Assembly: GCF_042408815.1 (NCBI RefSeq)
Contig: NZ_JBHOQR010000023.1
Location: forward strand, 1 to 64,000
DNA from: Thermoflexus sp042408815
Lineage (GTDB): Bacteria > Chloroflexota > Anaerolineae > Thermoflexales > Thermoflexaceae
Direction: 5' to 3'
DNA length: 64,000 nucleotides
Part shown: in pieces, positions 52,917 to 61,807 of the stretch
Numbering within the stretch: the stretch's first letter is position 1
Layout of the letters: each line of letters opens with the position of its first letter
Notes under the pieces: model-generated
Told to the model about the DNA's origin: nothing
What the model saw: the letters and a program-made list of their open reading frames with translations, nothing else
Database searches by the model: none
Translations under genes and position numbers: made by a program

Positions 52917-54179
52917 TCAAATGGGCGCGATGGCTCCGATGGTGTTGCCGCTGGGGATGTGAAGATCGGGGAAATCCTCGGGGGCCACATCGCTGGCGAT
53001 GATGCAGTTGCGGCCCACACGGACGTGGGGGGGGATGATGGCGTTCTTGCCCACCAGGGTCAGCCCCGATGAGAGATCCCCCAGCCGGTTGGGGCTGTAG
53101 TCCATCCCGTAGCCCAGATGTGCCTCTGCCCCCACGACCACGTTTTTGTCCACGATGCAGCGATCCACCACTGCCCCTGGCTCAATGATGGAGTCGGTCA
53201 TCACCACCGAGTAGCGAACCACGGCGCCGCGCTTCACTCGGACGCCCGGCGAGAGCACGCTGTATTCCACAGTCCCTTCGATGATACAGCCGTCGGAGAT
53301 CAGGCTGTGGGCGACGTGGGCGCCGGTGCGGATGTTGACCGGCGGCCTCTCCTCGCTGCGGGTGTGGATGATCCATTCCCGATCATGGAGATCCAGGGGC
53401 GGGTTGTCGGCCAGCAAATCCATGTGGGCCTCCCAATAGGCCTGCACTGTCCCTACATCGACCCAGTAGCCGCTGAACCGGTAAGCGTAGACCCGATAGG
53501 CCTCAATCATGCGGGGGATTACATCTTTCCCGAAGTCGTGGCTGCTGTTCGGATCCCGCGCGTCTTCGATGAGGACCTCGCGCAACACCTCGGGGCGGAA
53601 CACATAGATCCCCATGGAGGCCAAGGTCCCCCGGGGGCGGATTGGCTTCTCCTCGAAGCGGATCACCCGGCCTTCCTCATCGGTCTCTAAGATGCCGAAC
53701 CGTGAGGCCTCCTCAGGAGCCACCGGAAGGGCGGCGATGGTCAGGTCGGCGTTTTTCTCGGTGTGCAGATGGATCATAGAGGTGTAGTTCATCTTGTAAA
53801 CGTGGTCGCCGGCCAGGATCAGCACGTGGGTGGGCCGGTGGTGCTCGATGAAGTCCAGGTTCTGGTAGATCGCGTCCGCTGTCCCCTGATACCAATCGGA
53901 GTCCGCCCGCCCTAGGTAGGGGGTGAGGATCCAGACCCCCCGGTGGAAGCCGTTGAGATCCCACGGAGCGCCGCTGCCGATATGCTCATGGAGGGAGCGG
54001 GGCCGGAACTGGGTGCATACGCCGACGAGGTAGATCCCGGAGTTGACGCAGTTGGAGAGGGTGAAATCGATGATCCGGTATTTCCCCGCGAAAGGGACCG
54101 CAGGCTTGGCCCGCTTCTGGGTGAGGATGCTCAGGCGAGTGCCCTTGCCACCCGCCAAGATCATCGCGACTGTGCGCAT
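52917..54179 (-). CDS. glgC: Glucose-1-phosphate adenylyltransferase
   Basis: 420 residues. It makes ADP-glucose for glycogen. The nucleotidyltransferase loop LAGGKGTRLSILTQKRAKPAVPF, FTLSNCVNSGI, LAGDHVYKMNY, and a C-terminal left-handed beta helix (HVAHSLISDGCIIEGTVEYSVL) are in place. Follows glgA on the same strand after 113 bases. Confidence 0.96.
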   Translation of the reverse strand: MRTVAMILAGGKGTRLSILTQKRAKPAVPFAGKYRIIDFTLSNCVNSGIYLVGVCTQFRPRSLHEHIGSGAPWDLNGFHRGVWILTPYLGRADSDWYQGTADAIYQNLDFIEHHRPTHVLILAGDHVYKMNYTSMIHLHTEKNADLTIAALPVAPEEASRFGILETDEEGRVIRFEEKPIRPRGTLASMGIYVFRPEVLREVLIEDARDPNSSHDFGKDVIPRMIEAYRVYAYRFSGYWVDVGTVQAYWEAHMDLLADNPPLDLHDREWIIHTRSEERPPVNIRTGAHVAHSLISDGCIIEGTVEYSVLSPGVRVKRGAVVRYSVVMTDSIIEPGAVVDRCIVDKNVVVGAEAHLGYGMDYSPNRLGDLSSGLTLVGKNAIIPPHVRVGRNCIIASDVAPEDFPDLHIPSGNTIGAIAPI

Positions 54180-54292
54180 AAAATCGCTTGTCCACCGTCA
54201 AAGTTCTGTGAGGCTGAAGTTGCGGGACAGGCGGCGAAACGACCCGCTCCGCAACCCAACCCGCGTGCCAGTCTGTTCCGCATAGCCCTCCA

Positions 54293-55729
54293 CTATGGAT
54301 TATGCCATGCGAGTGCCCGCCGGTAAAGATCCTCATAAGCCCGGGCAGAGGCGGTCCATGAGAAATCCTGGGCCATGGCCCGGCGCTGGACCGCCCGCCA
54401 AGCGGCAGGATCCCGGTAGAGGGTCAGGGCGCGATCGACGGCGGCCAGGAAGGCTTCCCCAGCGAATGGGGCGAACACGAAACCTGTCCCATCCGCCTGG
54501 CTCACATCCCGCACGGTATCCGCCAGCCCGCCGACCGCGTGGACCAGAGGGAGGGCGCCATAGCGCATGGCGATCATCTGGCCCAGGCCACAGGGCTCGA
54601 ATTTCGAGGGCATGAGGAACACATCGGCCCCGCCGTAAAGCAACCGGGAGAGGTTTTCATCGAAGGCGATCCGCACCCCCGCCTGGCCCGGGAAACGGGA
54701 AGGCCATTCGGCAAAGGCCGCCTCATACTCCGGCATTCCGTTCCCCAGAAGGGCGAGCTGGATGCCCCGGGCGAACAGGGCGTCCGCGGTCTCCAGCAAC
54801 AGCTCTACCCCTTTTTGCTCGATCAGTCGGGCGATGAAGGCGAAGAGCGGGATCTCCTCTTGCACGGGCAGGCCAAAGGCCTGCTGGGCGGCCCGCTTGT
54901 TCTCTGCCCGCCGTTCCAGGCTCTCAGCGTCAAAGCGAGCGGCCAGGGCGGGATCCGAGCGGGGATCCCAGGCTTCGGGATCGAGGCCGTTGAGGACGCC
55001 GAAGAGCCGATCGGCCCGGCGCTGGAGCAGCGGCTCGAGGCCGAAGCCGAACTCTGGGGTTAGGATCTCCTGGGCGTAGCGGGGGCTCACCGTGTTCACC
55101 ACATCGGCGTGGGCGATCCCACGGGCGAGCCAATTGATATGGCCGGGCGGCTCGACCTCCAGCCGGTCCACATGCTCATGGATCCCTCCGAAGGCCAGCA
55201 GGGCGTCGCCAGTGATCCCCTGATAGGACATGTTGTGGATGGTGAAGACCGTGGCGATCGGCCGGTAGAAACGGTCCCGCCGGCCAGTGGTGGCCAACCA
55301 AAGGAAGAGGAATCCGGTGTGCCAGTCATTGCCATGGAGGATCTCCGGCCGCTCGTTCATGTGGCGCATGAGGGCCAGGACCGCCTGACAGAAGAAAATG
55401 AACCGCTGAGGGTCATCGGGATAGCCGTAGACCTCATCGCGGCCAAAGTAATGTTCCTCCCAGATCAAATAGGTGGGAACGCCGGTGGCCTCGCTGATTT
55501 CAACCTCCACAAAGCGGACTTCGCCGGTTAAGCCCACGGGGACCGGGAGAGGAGGGCGGAGGGGGCGCAGGTTATAAGCGGAGCCGTTGATCCTGCGATA
55601 ACGAGGGAGGATCACCCGCACATCGTGGCCCAGGGCCCGCAATGCCCGGGGGAGCCCATAGGCCACATCCGCCAGCCCGCCCACTTTCACGAAAGGCGCC
55701 GCTTCCGCTACCGCATAGAGGATCCGCAT
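54293..55729 (-). CDS. glgA: Glycogen synthase (ADP-glucose dependent)
   Basis: 478 residues, GT5. The N-terminal MRILYAVAEAAPFVKVGGLADV holds the KxGGL substrate motif. Further blocks are HGNDWHTGF, FTIHNMSYQG, NTVSPRYAQEI, FIARLIEQKGVELL and PSKFEPCGLGQMIAMRYGALP (E-x7-E site). Start ATG 55729 is the family start; the frame remains open upstream without resemblance. Operon glgA-glgC. Confidence 0.95.
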   Translation of the reverse strand: MRILYAVAEAAPFVKVGGLADVAYGLPRALRALGHDVRVILPRYRRINGSAYNLRPLRPPLPVPVGLTGEVRFVEVEISEATGVPTYLIWEEHYFGRDEVYGYPDDPQRFIFFCQAVLALMRHMNERPEILHGNDWHTGFLFLWLATTGRRDRFYRPIATVFTIHNMSYQGITGDALLAFGGIHEHVDRLEVEPPGHINWLARGIAHADVVNTVSPRYAQEILTPEFGFGLEPLLQRRADRLFGVLNGLDPEAWDPRSDPALAARFDAESLERRAENKRAAQQAFGLPVQEEIPLFAFIARLIEQKGVELLLETADALFARGIQLALLGNGMPEYEAAFAEWPSRFPGQAGVRIAFDENLSRLLYGGADVFLMPSKFEPCGLGQMIAMRYGALPLVHAVGGLADTVRDVSQADGTGFVFAPFAGEAFLAAVDRALTLYRDPAAWRAVQRRAMAQDFSWTASARAYEDLYRRALAWHNP

Positions 55730-56110
55730 TGGGAAGACCTCCGCGCAGATTGCGTCGGGTTCCAGGGAATGCGAGCGGGCCTCTGGTGGCTTGCGACCTG
55801 TGAACACGGTGCCTCCCCCACCACCAGGAAGCCAGCTGCGCATTTCCTATCTTAACCCAATCCGGATCGCCGGAAATGAGGAGTTCCGTGGGGATCCGGG
55901 GCGGGGATGTGAGATCCAGGCACGGTGGCCATGAAAATTTAGGAGCCCGGGGTGAACCATCAAACCGCCTCCGGGCTCCTGATCCAAAGAACCCACCGCA
56001 CGAGCGTCTGCCGCGCCCGTGTCTCCTCTCGTGCTTATACGCCATGATCCGATGATCCCTCCGGCCTCGAGGAGCGAGCTGGAGCCGTCCCCCCTGGACG
56101 GAGCGATCCC
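55730..56110. other. Intergenic region between the response regulator and glgA
   Basis: 381 bases. It contains the terminator at 55937-55980 and a minus-strand TAAGAT at about 55855-55850 that may be the glgA -10 box (no clear -35). No gene seen. Confidence 0.4.
55937..55980 (-). terminator. Rho-independent terminator of the response-regulator operon
   Basis: Perfect 10-bp stem AGGAGCCCGG (55941-55950) with CCGGGCTCCT (55971-55980); on the minus strand it is followed by AAATTTTC. It ends the operon read from 56963 downward. Confidence 0.65.
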
Positions 56111-56530
56111 TCAGCTCTCCGGCGGGGGCTTGTGGGAGCCGTTGTTCTCGCCCGTCGAGGGAGCCTGCCGGCGCTGTCGCAGTTCCTCCATCCGCTTGGG
56201 GATCTCCCGGGGCGGGACCGGGGCCAGCCAGCAGGCATCGGCTTCTACCTCCTGGCTCAGCCGGCGGATCGCGCCATCCATATAATAGACAGCGATGGCC
56301 ACGACGATGTCCCGGGTCTCGGGATCCGACTTGATCCGCCGACAGAGCTCGAAGGGATCGCCATCCGGGAGGGCGTCGCCGATCAGCACGGCGTCGGGAC
56401 GGCCCTCCCGGATCCTCTCCAGCGCCTCAGCCATCGTTGTGGCCTCCACGATCTCTACACCGAGCTTCCCCAGGCCGATCCGATAGAGCATTCGCATATC
56501 GTTGTTTTCTTCTACGATCAGGAGTCTCAT
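56111..56530 (-). CDS. Degenerate response-regulator receiver protein
   Basis: 139 residues, a lone CheY-like fold starting MRLLIVEENNDMRMLYRIGL. Key residues are changed. The phospho-acceptor position, four before the conserved Pro, is Gly51 (Asp52 is one place off). The acidic pocket reads E-E-N-N-D. The switch Lys is replaced (APVPP instead of xKP), and the Thr/Ser switch is Ala80 or nearby. The tail (115-139) is charged and disordered. It probably does not work as an ordinary phosphorylated receiver. It starts 3 bases after the Os1348-like gene. Confidence 0.8.
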   Translation of the reverse strand: MRLLIVEENNDMRMLYRIGLGKLGVEIVEATTMAEALERIREGRPDAVLIGDALPDGDPFELCRRIKSDPETRDIVVAIAVYYMDGAIRRLSQEVEADACWLAPVPPREIPKRMEELRQRRQAPSTGENNGSHKPPPES

Positions 56531-56533
56531 CGC

Positions 56534-56782
56534 TCACCTAATGAACAGGAAATCGGGATAGGGGGTGATCTCCTGCGAGGACCGATGCTCGATCCAGCGG
56601 GCCGCCGCCGCCGCGAAATCCGTCAGGTCCTTCGCCTGCACCTGGAGGAGCCACTGCCGCTCCTCTTCGGTGAGATCATAACGGGCCAGGACCTCCGCCC
56701 GGCGGGCGCTCAGCAGGTCCTGCCGGATCCGCTCATCGATCAGGGCCCAGCCCACCAGTTCATCGATCGCCGCCGCCGACAT
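56534..56782 (-). CDS. Os1348/NHLP-clan-like small protein
   Basis: 82 residues, helical. SAAAIDELVGWALIDERIRQ and YDLTEEERQWLLQV match the pattern of Os1348-type proteins of the nitrile-hydratase-leader clan (a helix, then a Y-x-L-TxEE turn). Clan members include leader peptides of modified natural products, but many are stand-alone and of unknown role. No modification enzyme is nearby. Start ATG 56782 is weakly supported by ribosome site. Confidence 0.65.
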   Translation of the reverse strand: MSAAAIDELVGWALIDERIRQDLLSARRAEVLARYDLTEEERQWLLQVQAKDLTDFAAAAARWIEHRSSQEITPYPDFLFIR

Positions 56783-56822
56783 AGCTGTTGATCCGGATTC
56801 CAAGGGCTGGAATCTCAAAGGA

Positions 56823-56963
56823 TTAAGTGGGATTGCCGCCATCCATCGGCGGGTTGGCCAGCTGGAAGACCACCCCGACCAGCCAGACGGCGAGCAGGGC
56901 CAGGCGGAGCGCATGAGGATGGGCCATCAGCCAGATCGCCAGCGCGAGCCCATGGGTCTTCAT
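56823..56963 (-). CDS. 46-residue membrane peptide, first gene of a mini-operon
   Basis: Starts with a strong GAGGAGGAAG site and encodes one amphipathic or hydrophobic helix (LALAIWLMAHPHALRLALLA) and a second short hydrophobic run, ending DGGNPT. Ends 40 bases before the Os1348-like gene. Its promoter carries a 7-4-7 direct repeat. No known family. Confidence 0.6.
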   Translation of the reverse strand: MKTHGLALAIWLMAHPHALRLALLAVWLVGVVFQLANPPMDGGNPT

Positions 56964-56992
56964 GGCGCTTCCTCCTCTAGGGTTCTGGCTCC

Positions 56993-57046
56993 ATCTTACG
57001 GGGGACCTCTCACGGAATTCTCACGGGGAAGGCTAAGAAGGCTAAG
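56993..57046 (-). promoter_or_regulatory. Promoter with PhoB-style 7-4-7 direct repeat operator
   Basis: Minus-strand TAAGAT (-10, 56998-56993). Ten bases upstream lies CCGTGAG-AATT-CCGTGAG, two exact 7-base repeats at 57015-57009 and 57026-57020 with 11-bp periodicity. In PhoB/OmpR-class activated promoters such a repeat replaces the -35 box at this distance. Further upstream a 9-base unit (CTTAGCCTT) is exactly duplicated at 57029-57046. Confidence 0.6.
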
Positions 57047-57245
57047 GATTTCTAACAGAGGGGGAGGATCGGGGAGGAGGAGCCCGCGCCGGCGGGCGGG
57101 GGTGGCGGGGCGATGGCCGATGGGCCGATTCCACGGAATCCAATGCCATCCCCTCCGGCCCACGGTGAGGGAAGGTCCTCCCCGGGCGGGCGTCGGGATC
57201 CGCCCGGGTCCTCCTGGGAATGGGTTACATCCAAATCCGGCTCCC

Positions 57246-57608
57246 TCAGCGGGAACGGTCCTGGGTGCGGAGGATCGATTCGTAGAGGGCACGGGCCTCC
57301 GGGGAGGGACGCAGGCCGAGATCCCGCTCCAGCCGGACGGCATACTGCCGGTAGAAGGCCAGGGCCGCGGCGGGCTGATCCATCACCAGGTAGCACCGCA
57401 GGACCCCGAGGCAGGCCGCCTCCAGATAGGGGTCGGCGGTGAGGGCCTGCTGGAACCAGGCCAGAGCGGCCTGGGGCTCCCCGCCCTTCAGGGTCCCTTC
57501 CGCCAGGGCAAGCAGGGCCTCGAGGTAGCGGATCCTGGGATCCCCTGTTGCTATGGTTGGAGAGGCGTTAGCAACAATGAGTATAACGGGAAAGCGGGTT
57601 TCGAGCAA
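57246..57608 (-). pseudogene. Truncated BTAD (bacterial transcriptional activator) domain
   Basis: The frame encodes GGEPQAALAWFQQALTADPYLEAACLGVLRCYLV...ALAFYRQYAVRLERDLGLRPSPEARALYESIL, the end of a BTAD domain as in SARP-type regulators. No DNA-binding domain precedes it, and no good start codon lies between its promoter and the domain; the first residues are not family-like. Probably the tail of a lost regulator. Confidence 0.6.
57546..57608 (-). promoter_or_regulatory. Promoter and palindrome before the BTAD remnant
   Basis: TTGCTC (57608-57603), 17-base spacer, TATACT (57585-57580) on the minus strand. An 8-bp inverted repeat TGTTGCTA/TAGCAACA (57546-57576) lies at the predicted start of the transcript and may be an operator or a 5' hairpin. 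Confidence 0.5.
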
Positions 57609-57696
57609 GAGCCGCCCCGGCGATGGTTTGGGAGGAACGGGCTCTCCTCATTTCGCGGCCTGAAGGGCTAGGTGGGTTGCGAGGGGTGCGCCCGAC

Positions 57697-60606
57697 TTAA
57701 CGTCCCACACAGGCGCGGACGTGGTTGCTTTCGGCCTCGTTGCCAGCCTTGTCGTAGGCTTTCACCCAGAACTCATGGCAGCCCAGCAGCCGATCCCGCT
57801 CCACCTGTCGGAAGTACCACTTGGCGTTGAAGGGCGGCACATCTCGCACCGTGAAGGGCTGGCCGTCGACGTAGAACTCCACCCAATCCATGGCGTAGTT
57901 ATCCGAGACCTCGGTGTTCACGCTGATCCACTCATCGGAGAGCTGGTAACGCTCGCCCTCCCGTGGGTACACAATCCGAACTGATGGCGGCGTGTGATCC
58001 ACGGTTACGGGCACCGTGGCGGTGTGCATGCTGCCGTCGTGGCGGGCCACCGTGAGCTGGAGGGTATAGAGACCATCGGCGAATCCGGTGGTGTCCCAGT
58101 TCTCCAGCAATCCGTTATCCACGGGGTTCCCATGATCAGGACCAATGGGGATCCAGGCGGTGGGGTTGAGGCCGGCGCCCACCGCCACCCGATAGAAGGC
58201 CACGTCCCCCCGCGCATTCCCGATGATGGGGACAATCCCCCGCACATAGGCGTAGGGGGCGGGGTTCAGGATCGCCACATCGCCGACGGGTTGGGCGAAC
58301 TGGGTGTCATATTCCGTGGGCGGCTGGGGGATGCCCGCTTCCCGAGCCCAGCCCAAGGCCTCCGGTGGGACCACCAGGAAGACCTTCTCCTCGATTTTAT
58401 CTGGCGGCGTGCTGGCGGTGGCCAGCTTGCCCGTCTCGCGATTGATGAGGAACGCCTGGTGGAGGTCGCAGACCTCATGGGGCTCGGTGCCGGGGATGAA
58501 TAGCTCCCGCACCGTCGGGCAGTAAGGGCCGGGGAGCTTCCCCGAGACCGCGCAGATAGTCTCTTCGATCAAGCCGGGAGGCCGCTGGAAGGGCTCCACC
58601 GGGAGGCCCTGGTGGGCGTATTCCATCACATCATGCCAGATAGGGGCTGCCCCGGCGATCCCCGACACGTTTTGCATTGGGCGGTTGTCGGTGTTCCCCA
58701 CCCAAACCCCCACGACCAGTTGCGGCGTGTAGCCGACGGTCCAGTTATCCCGGAAATCGTTTGTCGTCCCGGTCTTCACGGCGGCGGGCCGGGAGAGCTC
58801 CAGCACGTTCCCCCGCCCGAAGGCTTCCCAACGCGCGGTGTTGTCCGAGAGGATGCTGGTGATCAGATACGCCACCCGTGGATCCAGGACGGCCTGCACC
58901 TCCGGCTGGCGGTATTCCCAGAGGACCTTCCCATCCGGTGTTTCCACCCGGAGCACGGGGACCGGATCCAGCTCGCGATAGCCGGGCCGACGGCGCTCTT
59001 CCGGAACCGGCGCTCCGGCCATGAAGCCGTTGTTGGCGAAGACGCTGAAAGCGTAGACCATATCGATCAGACGGACCTCGCCGCCGCCCAGGGTAAGGGC
59101 CAGGCCGTAGTAGTCCAGGCCTTTATCCAGGGTGGTGATGCCCATGCGGTGGGCGAGGCGGATCACATTGGCGATCCCGGCCATCTGCAGGGCCTCCACG
59201 GCCGGGATGTTATAGCTGCGGGCCAGGGCCAGCCGCATCCGCTGTGGGCCGTGGAAGCGGCGATCGTAATTCTCCGGGGCATAGGGCGGCATCTCCGGCC
59301 CCTGGTCGAAGGTCTTGGGAACATCCCAGAACAAGTGGGAGGCTGGGACGCCCTGGCTGAGCAAGGTGGCATAGGTAAAGGGTTTGAAAGCGGAACCCGG
59401 CTGCCGCAGCCCGTCGACCGCCACATTGAAACGGCCATCGATGGATTCATCCCAGTAATTCACGCTTCCCACCATTGCCAAGATCTCGCCGGTCTTCGGG
59501 CGGATGGCCACCAGGGCGCCGTTGGTCACGTTCCGGTTCTCGGCCTTCAGCTTTTCCACATGGCGGCGGACGGCCTCCTCCGCGTATTGCTGGAGGTCCC
59601 AGTCCAGGGTGGTGTAGACCCGGAGCCCGCCACGGTTCACCAGGTCCGGCCCGAAGCGCTCCTCCAGCCAGCGGCGGACGTAGAGCGAGAAGTGGGGGGC
59701 CTTGATATCAAAGCGCTCGGCGGGTTTCCGCCGGATTGGGATGGGTTGCGCTTTGGCGGCCGCGGCTTCCTCCGGCGAGATGTAGCCTTCTTTTACCATG
59801 GCATCCAGCACCAGCTCCTGCCGCCGCTTGGCCTCCTGGGGAGCATCGATGGGGTTCAGGCTGGGGAACTGGGGGATGGCGGCCAGCATCGCCGACTCCG
59901 CCAGGTTCAGCTCCCACACGTGCTTCCCGAAGTAGATCTGAGCCGCCGCCTCCACGCCGTAGGCCAGGTTCCCGTAGAAGTTCGTGTTGAGATAGAATTC
60001 CAGGATCTGATCCTTCGAGTAGCGTCGGGAGAGCTCCAGGGCGAGGAGGATCTCCTTGATCTTGCGAACATAGGAGCGCTGATAGCGCTCTTGAGGATCG
60101 ATGAGGGTATTTTTGACCAGCTGCTGGGTGATGGAAGAGCCCCCCTGAACAACCTCACCGCCCGTGTGCAGGTTGATCCACAAGGCCCGCAGCAGGCCCC
60201 TCGGGTTGATCCCTGGGTTCTCATAGAACGAGCGATCCTCAATAGCAATAGTGGCCTGGCGCAGGGAGAGCGGGATCTGGTCCAGGGGGACCCACGTCCG
60301 ATCGCCCCATGTGGGGTCGATCACCTCGTAGAGCAGGACGCGGCCGGTGCGGTCGTATATTTTAGTGGTTTCGAATGCTCTGGCGCTGGCCTCGATGCGG
60401 GAGGGATCGAGATCCCGGACCAGGCTCGTATACAGGGCAGCAGCCCCGGCCACGCCCGCCGCGGTCAGCACGCCGAAGACGGTTACGAGAAAGATCGCAC
60501 CCGTCAGCATTAGGCGGACCCAGGCGCTGAGCCCCCGGCGGCGGCGAGCCCGCCGCATCCGCCGCCGCTCCAGCAACCATCCCAGCTCGCTATTTCGAAG
60601 GGTCAT
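57697..60606 (-). CDS. Class A penicillin-binding protein (PBP1a type) with C-terminal Ig-like domain
   Basis: 969 residues. A membrane anchor (about 35-60) precedes a GT51 transglycosylase with AIEDRSFYENPG, GGSSITQQLVKN, RKIKEILLALEL and LEFYLNTNFYG. In the first motif the usual His of EDxxFxxHxG is Asn. The transpeptidase has GSAFKPF (Ser-x-x-Lys), ARSYN (Ser-x-Asn) and VKTGTTNDFRD (Lys-Thr-Gly). The last 130 residues are an Ig-like module (VDHTPPSVRIVYPREGE, AYDKAGNEAESN). It polymerises and cross-links peptidoglycan outside the membrane. ATG 60606 is preferred over 60642, but both are possible. Confidence 0.94.
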   Translation of the reverse strand: MTLRNSELGWLLERRRMRRARRRRGLSAWVRLMLTGAIFLVTVFGVLTAAGVAGAAALYTSLVRDLDPSRIEASARAFETTKIYDRTGRVLLYEVIDPTWGDRTWVPLDQIPLSLRQATIAIEDRSFYENPGINPRGLLRALWINLHTGGEVVQGGSSITQQLVKNTLIDPQERYQRSYVRKIKEILLALELSRRYSKDQILEFYLNTNFYGNLAYGVEAAAQIYFGKHVWELNLAESAMLAAIPQFPSLNPIDAPQEAKRRQELVLDAMVKEGYISPEEAAAAKAQPIPIRRKPAERFDIKAPHFSLYVRRWLEERFGPDLVNRGGLRVYTTLDWDLQQYAEEAVRRHVEKLKAENRNVTNGALVAIRPKTGEILAMVGSVNYWDESIDGRFNVAVDGLRQPGSAFKPFTYATLLSQGVPASHLFWDVPKTFDQGPEMPPYAPENYDRRFHGPQRMRLALARSYNIPAVEALQMAGIANVIRLAHRMGITTLDKGLDYYGLALTLGGGEVRLIDMVYAFSVFANNGFMAGAPVPEERRRPGYRELDPVPVLRVETPDGKVLWEYRQPEVQAVLDPRVAYLITSILSDNTARWEAFGRGNVLELSRPAAVKTGTTNDFRDNWTVGYTPQLVVGVWVGNTDNRPMQNVSGIAGAAPIWHDVMEYAHQGLPVEPFQRPPGLIEETICAVSGKLPGPYCPTVRELFIPGTEPHEVCDLHQAFLINRETGKLATASTPPDKIEEKVFLVVPPEALGWAREAGIPQPPTEYDTQFAQPVGDVAILNPAPYAYVRGIVPIIGNARGDVAFYRVAVGAGLNPTAWIPIGPDHGNPVDNGLLENWDTTGFADGLYTLQLTVARHDGSMHTATVPVTVDHTPPSVRIVYPREGERYQLSDEWISVNTEVSDNYAMDWVEFYVDGQPFTVRDVPPFNAKWYFRQVERDRLLGCHEFWVKAYDKAGNEAESNHVRACVGR

Positions 60607-60771
60607 TTTTTCTCGCCGCTCCGGACGAAGGGAGTCCACCATCTTCCAACGGCCGTTCCCGGGTCGACCATCCGGCCTCGGGCTAGCCTTCCCTATCTAT
60701 TCTCATTCTAACTCGAGCCGGTCGCGAATGGGGTGTACGGGGAGCCTGCTTGGGGGAGCTTGCTGGGCCGG

Positions 60772-60826
60772 GTGGGAAATAAAGAGAGTGGTGGAACGAT
60801 CCGCGGAGCCGACCGCCCCACCACTC
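60772..60826 (-). terminator. Terminator of ilvE
   Basis: 9-bp stem GAGTGGTGG/CCACCACTC (60786-60794 with 60818-60826), 23-base loop, followed on the minus strand by TCTTTATTT. Confidence 0.65.
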
Positions 60827-60865
60827 CCTGTTCTCGAGGGAGCATCGCTGCGGCCATGCGGCGGC

Positions 60866-61807
60866 TTAGCCGGAAGCTCGCACGGGCTCCGGTGCGTAAA
60901 CTGGCGTGCACCAGTGGCGATACTTTGGCACCTTCCCGCGGACCACATCGAAGTACAGATCATGGAGCCGCCGCGTGATCGGCCCGATCTCCCCATTGCC
61001 CACCGGCCGCCGATCCACCGAGACCACCGGGACAAGCTGCACACCGGTGCCGCAGAGGAACATCTCATCGGCGTAGTAAAGTTCCGTGCGGTCGATATGT
61101 CGCTCCACCGTGGGAATCCCCAGCTCGTTGTGGGCGAGCTCGATGATGGTGCGCCGGGTGATTCCCTCTAGGATCTCATCAGTCACCGGGGGCGTGATCA
61201 GGGTTCCATTCCGAACGATGAACAGGTTCTCTGCGCTCCCCTCGGCCACGTGGCCATCCTCGGTGAGCACAATGGCCTCATCAAACCCGTTGAGCATCGC
61301 CTCGCTCTTAGCCAGGGCGGAGTTCACATAAGCGCCGGTGACCTTGGAGCGAGCGGGGATGGCATTGTCGTTGATCCGTCGCCATGAGGAGACCATCACG
61401 TGGGCCGCCTCGCCCTCAATGTAGTGGCCGAAGGGGGTGGTCCAGATGGTCAATTCCTCCTTCAGGTTATGTAGGCGGACCCCGATGACCTCGTCGGCTT
61501 TGTAGGCGATAGGGCGGATGTAGACATCCTCGCGGTATCCTTCTTTTTGAAGCAGCTCGACCGTGATGCGGGTGAGGTCATCGGGGTTGTAGGGCAAGCT
61601 CATCAGGAGCATTCGGGCGGAGGCAAGGAGGCGTTCGTAGTGCTCGCGGGGCCGGAAGATGAAGAGCTGCTGCTCCTCATCGTTCCAGTAGGCCCGTATC
61701 CCTTCAAAGACCCCCGTCCCATAATTAAAGGCATGGGTCCGCACACTGATCACGGCTTCCTCGATGGGCACGATGCGACCCTTGAAGAATGCATAGCGGC
61801 CGCTCAT
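60866..61807 (-). CDS. ilvE: Branched-chain amino acid aminotransferase
   Basis: 313 residues, fold type IV PLP enzyme. HAFNYGTGVFEGIRAYW, YIRPIAYKADEVIGV, the PLP lysine in SKVTGAYVNSALAKSEA, DGHVAEGSAENLFIV and EMFLCGTGVQLVPVVSVD are IlvE blocks. It interconverts leucine, isoleucine and valine with their keto acids. GGAGGGGG sets ATG 61807. Confidence 0.94.
   Translation of the reverse strand: MSGRYAFFKGRIVPIEEAVISVRTHAFNYGTGVFEGIRAYWNDEEQQLFIFRPREHYERLLASARMLLMSLPYNPDDLTRITVELLQKEGYREDVYIRPIAYKADEVIGVRLHNLKEELTIWTTPFGHYIEGEAAHVMVSSWRRINDNAIPARSKVTGAYVNSALAKSEAMLNGFDEAIVLTEDGHVAEGSAENLFIVRNGTLITPPVTDEILEGITRRTIIELAHNELGIPTVERHIDRTELYYADEMFLCGTGVQLVPVVSVDRRPVGNGEIGPITRRLHDLYFDVVRGKVPKYRHWCTPVYAPEPVRASG

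Noticed and set aside
56535..56782. A RiPP (modified peptide) cluster around the Os1348-like gene
   Set aside because: No modifying enzyme, protease or dedicated exporter within the neighbouring genes.
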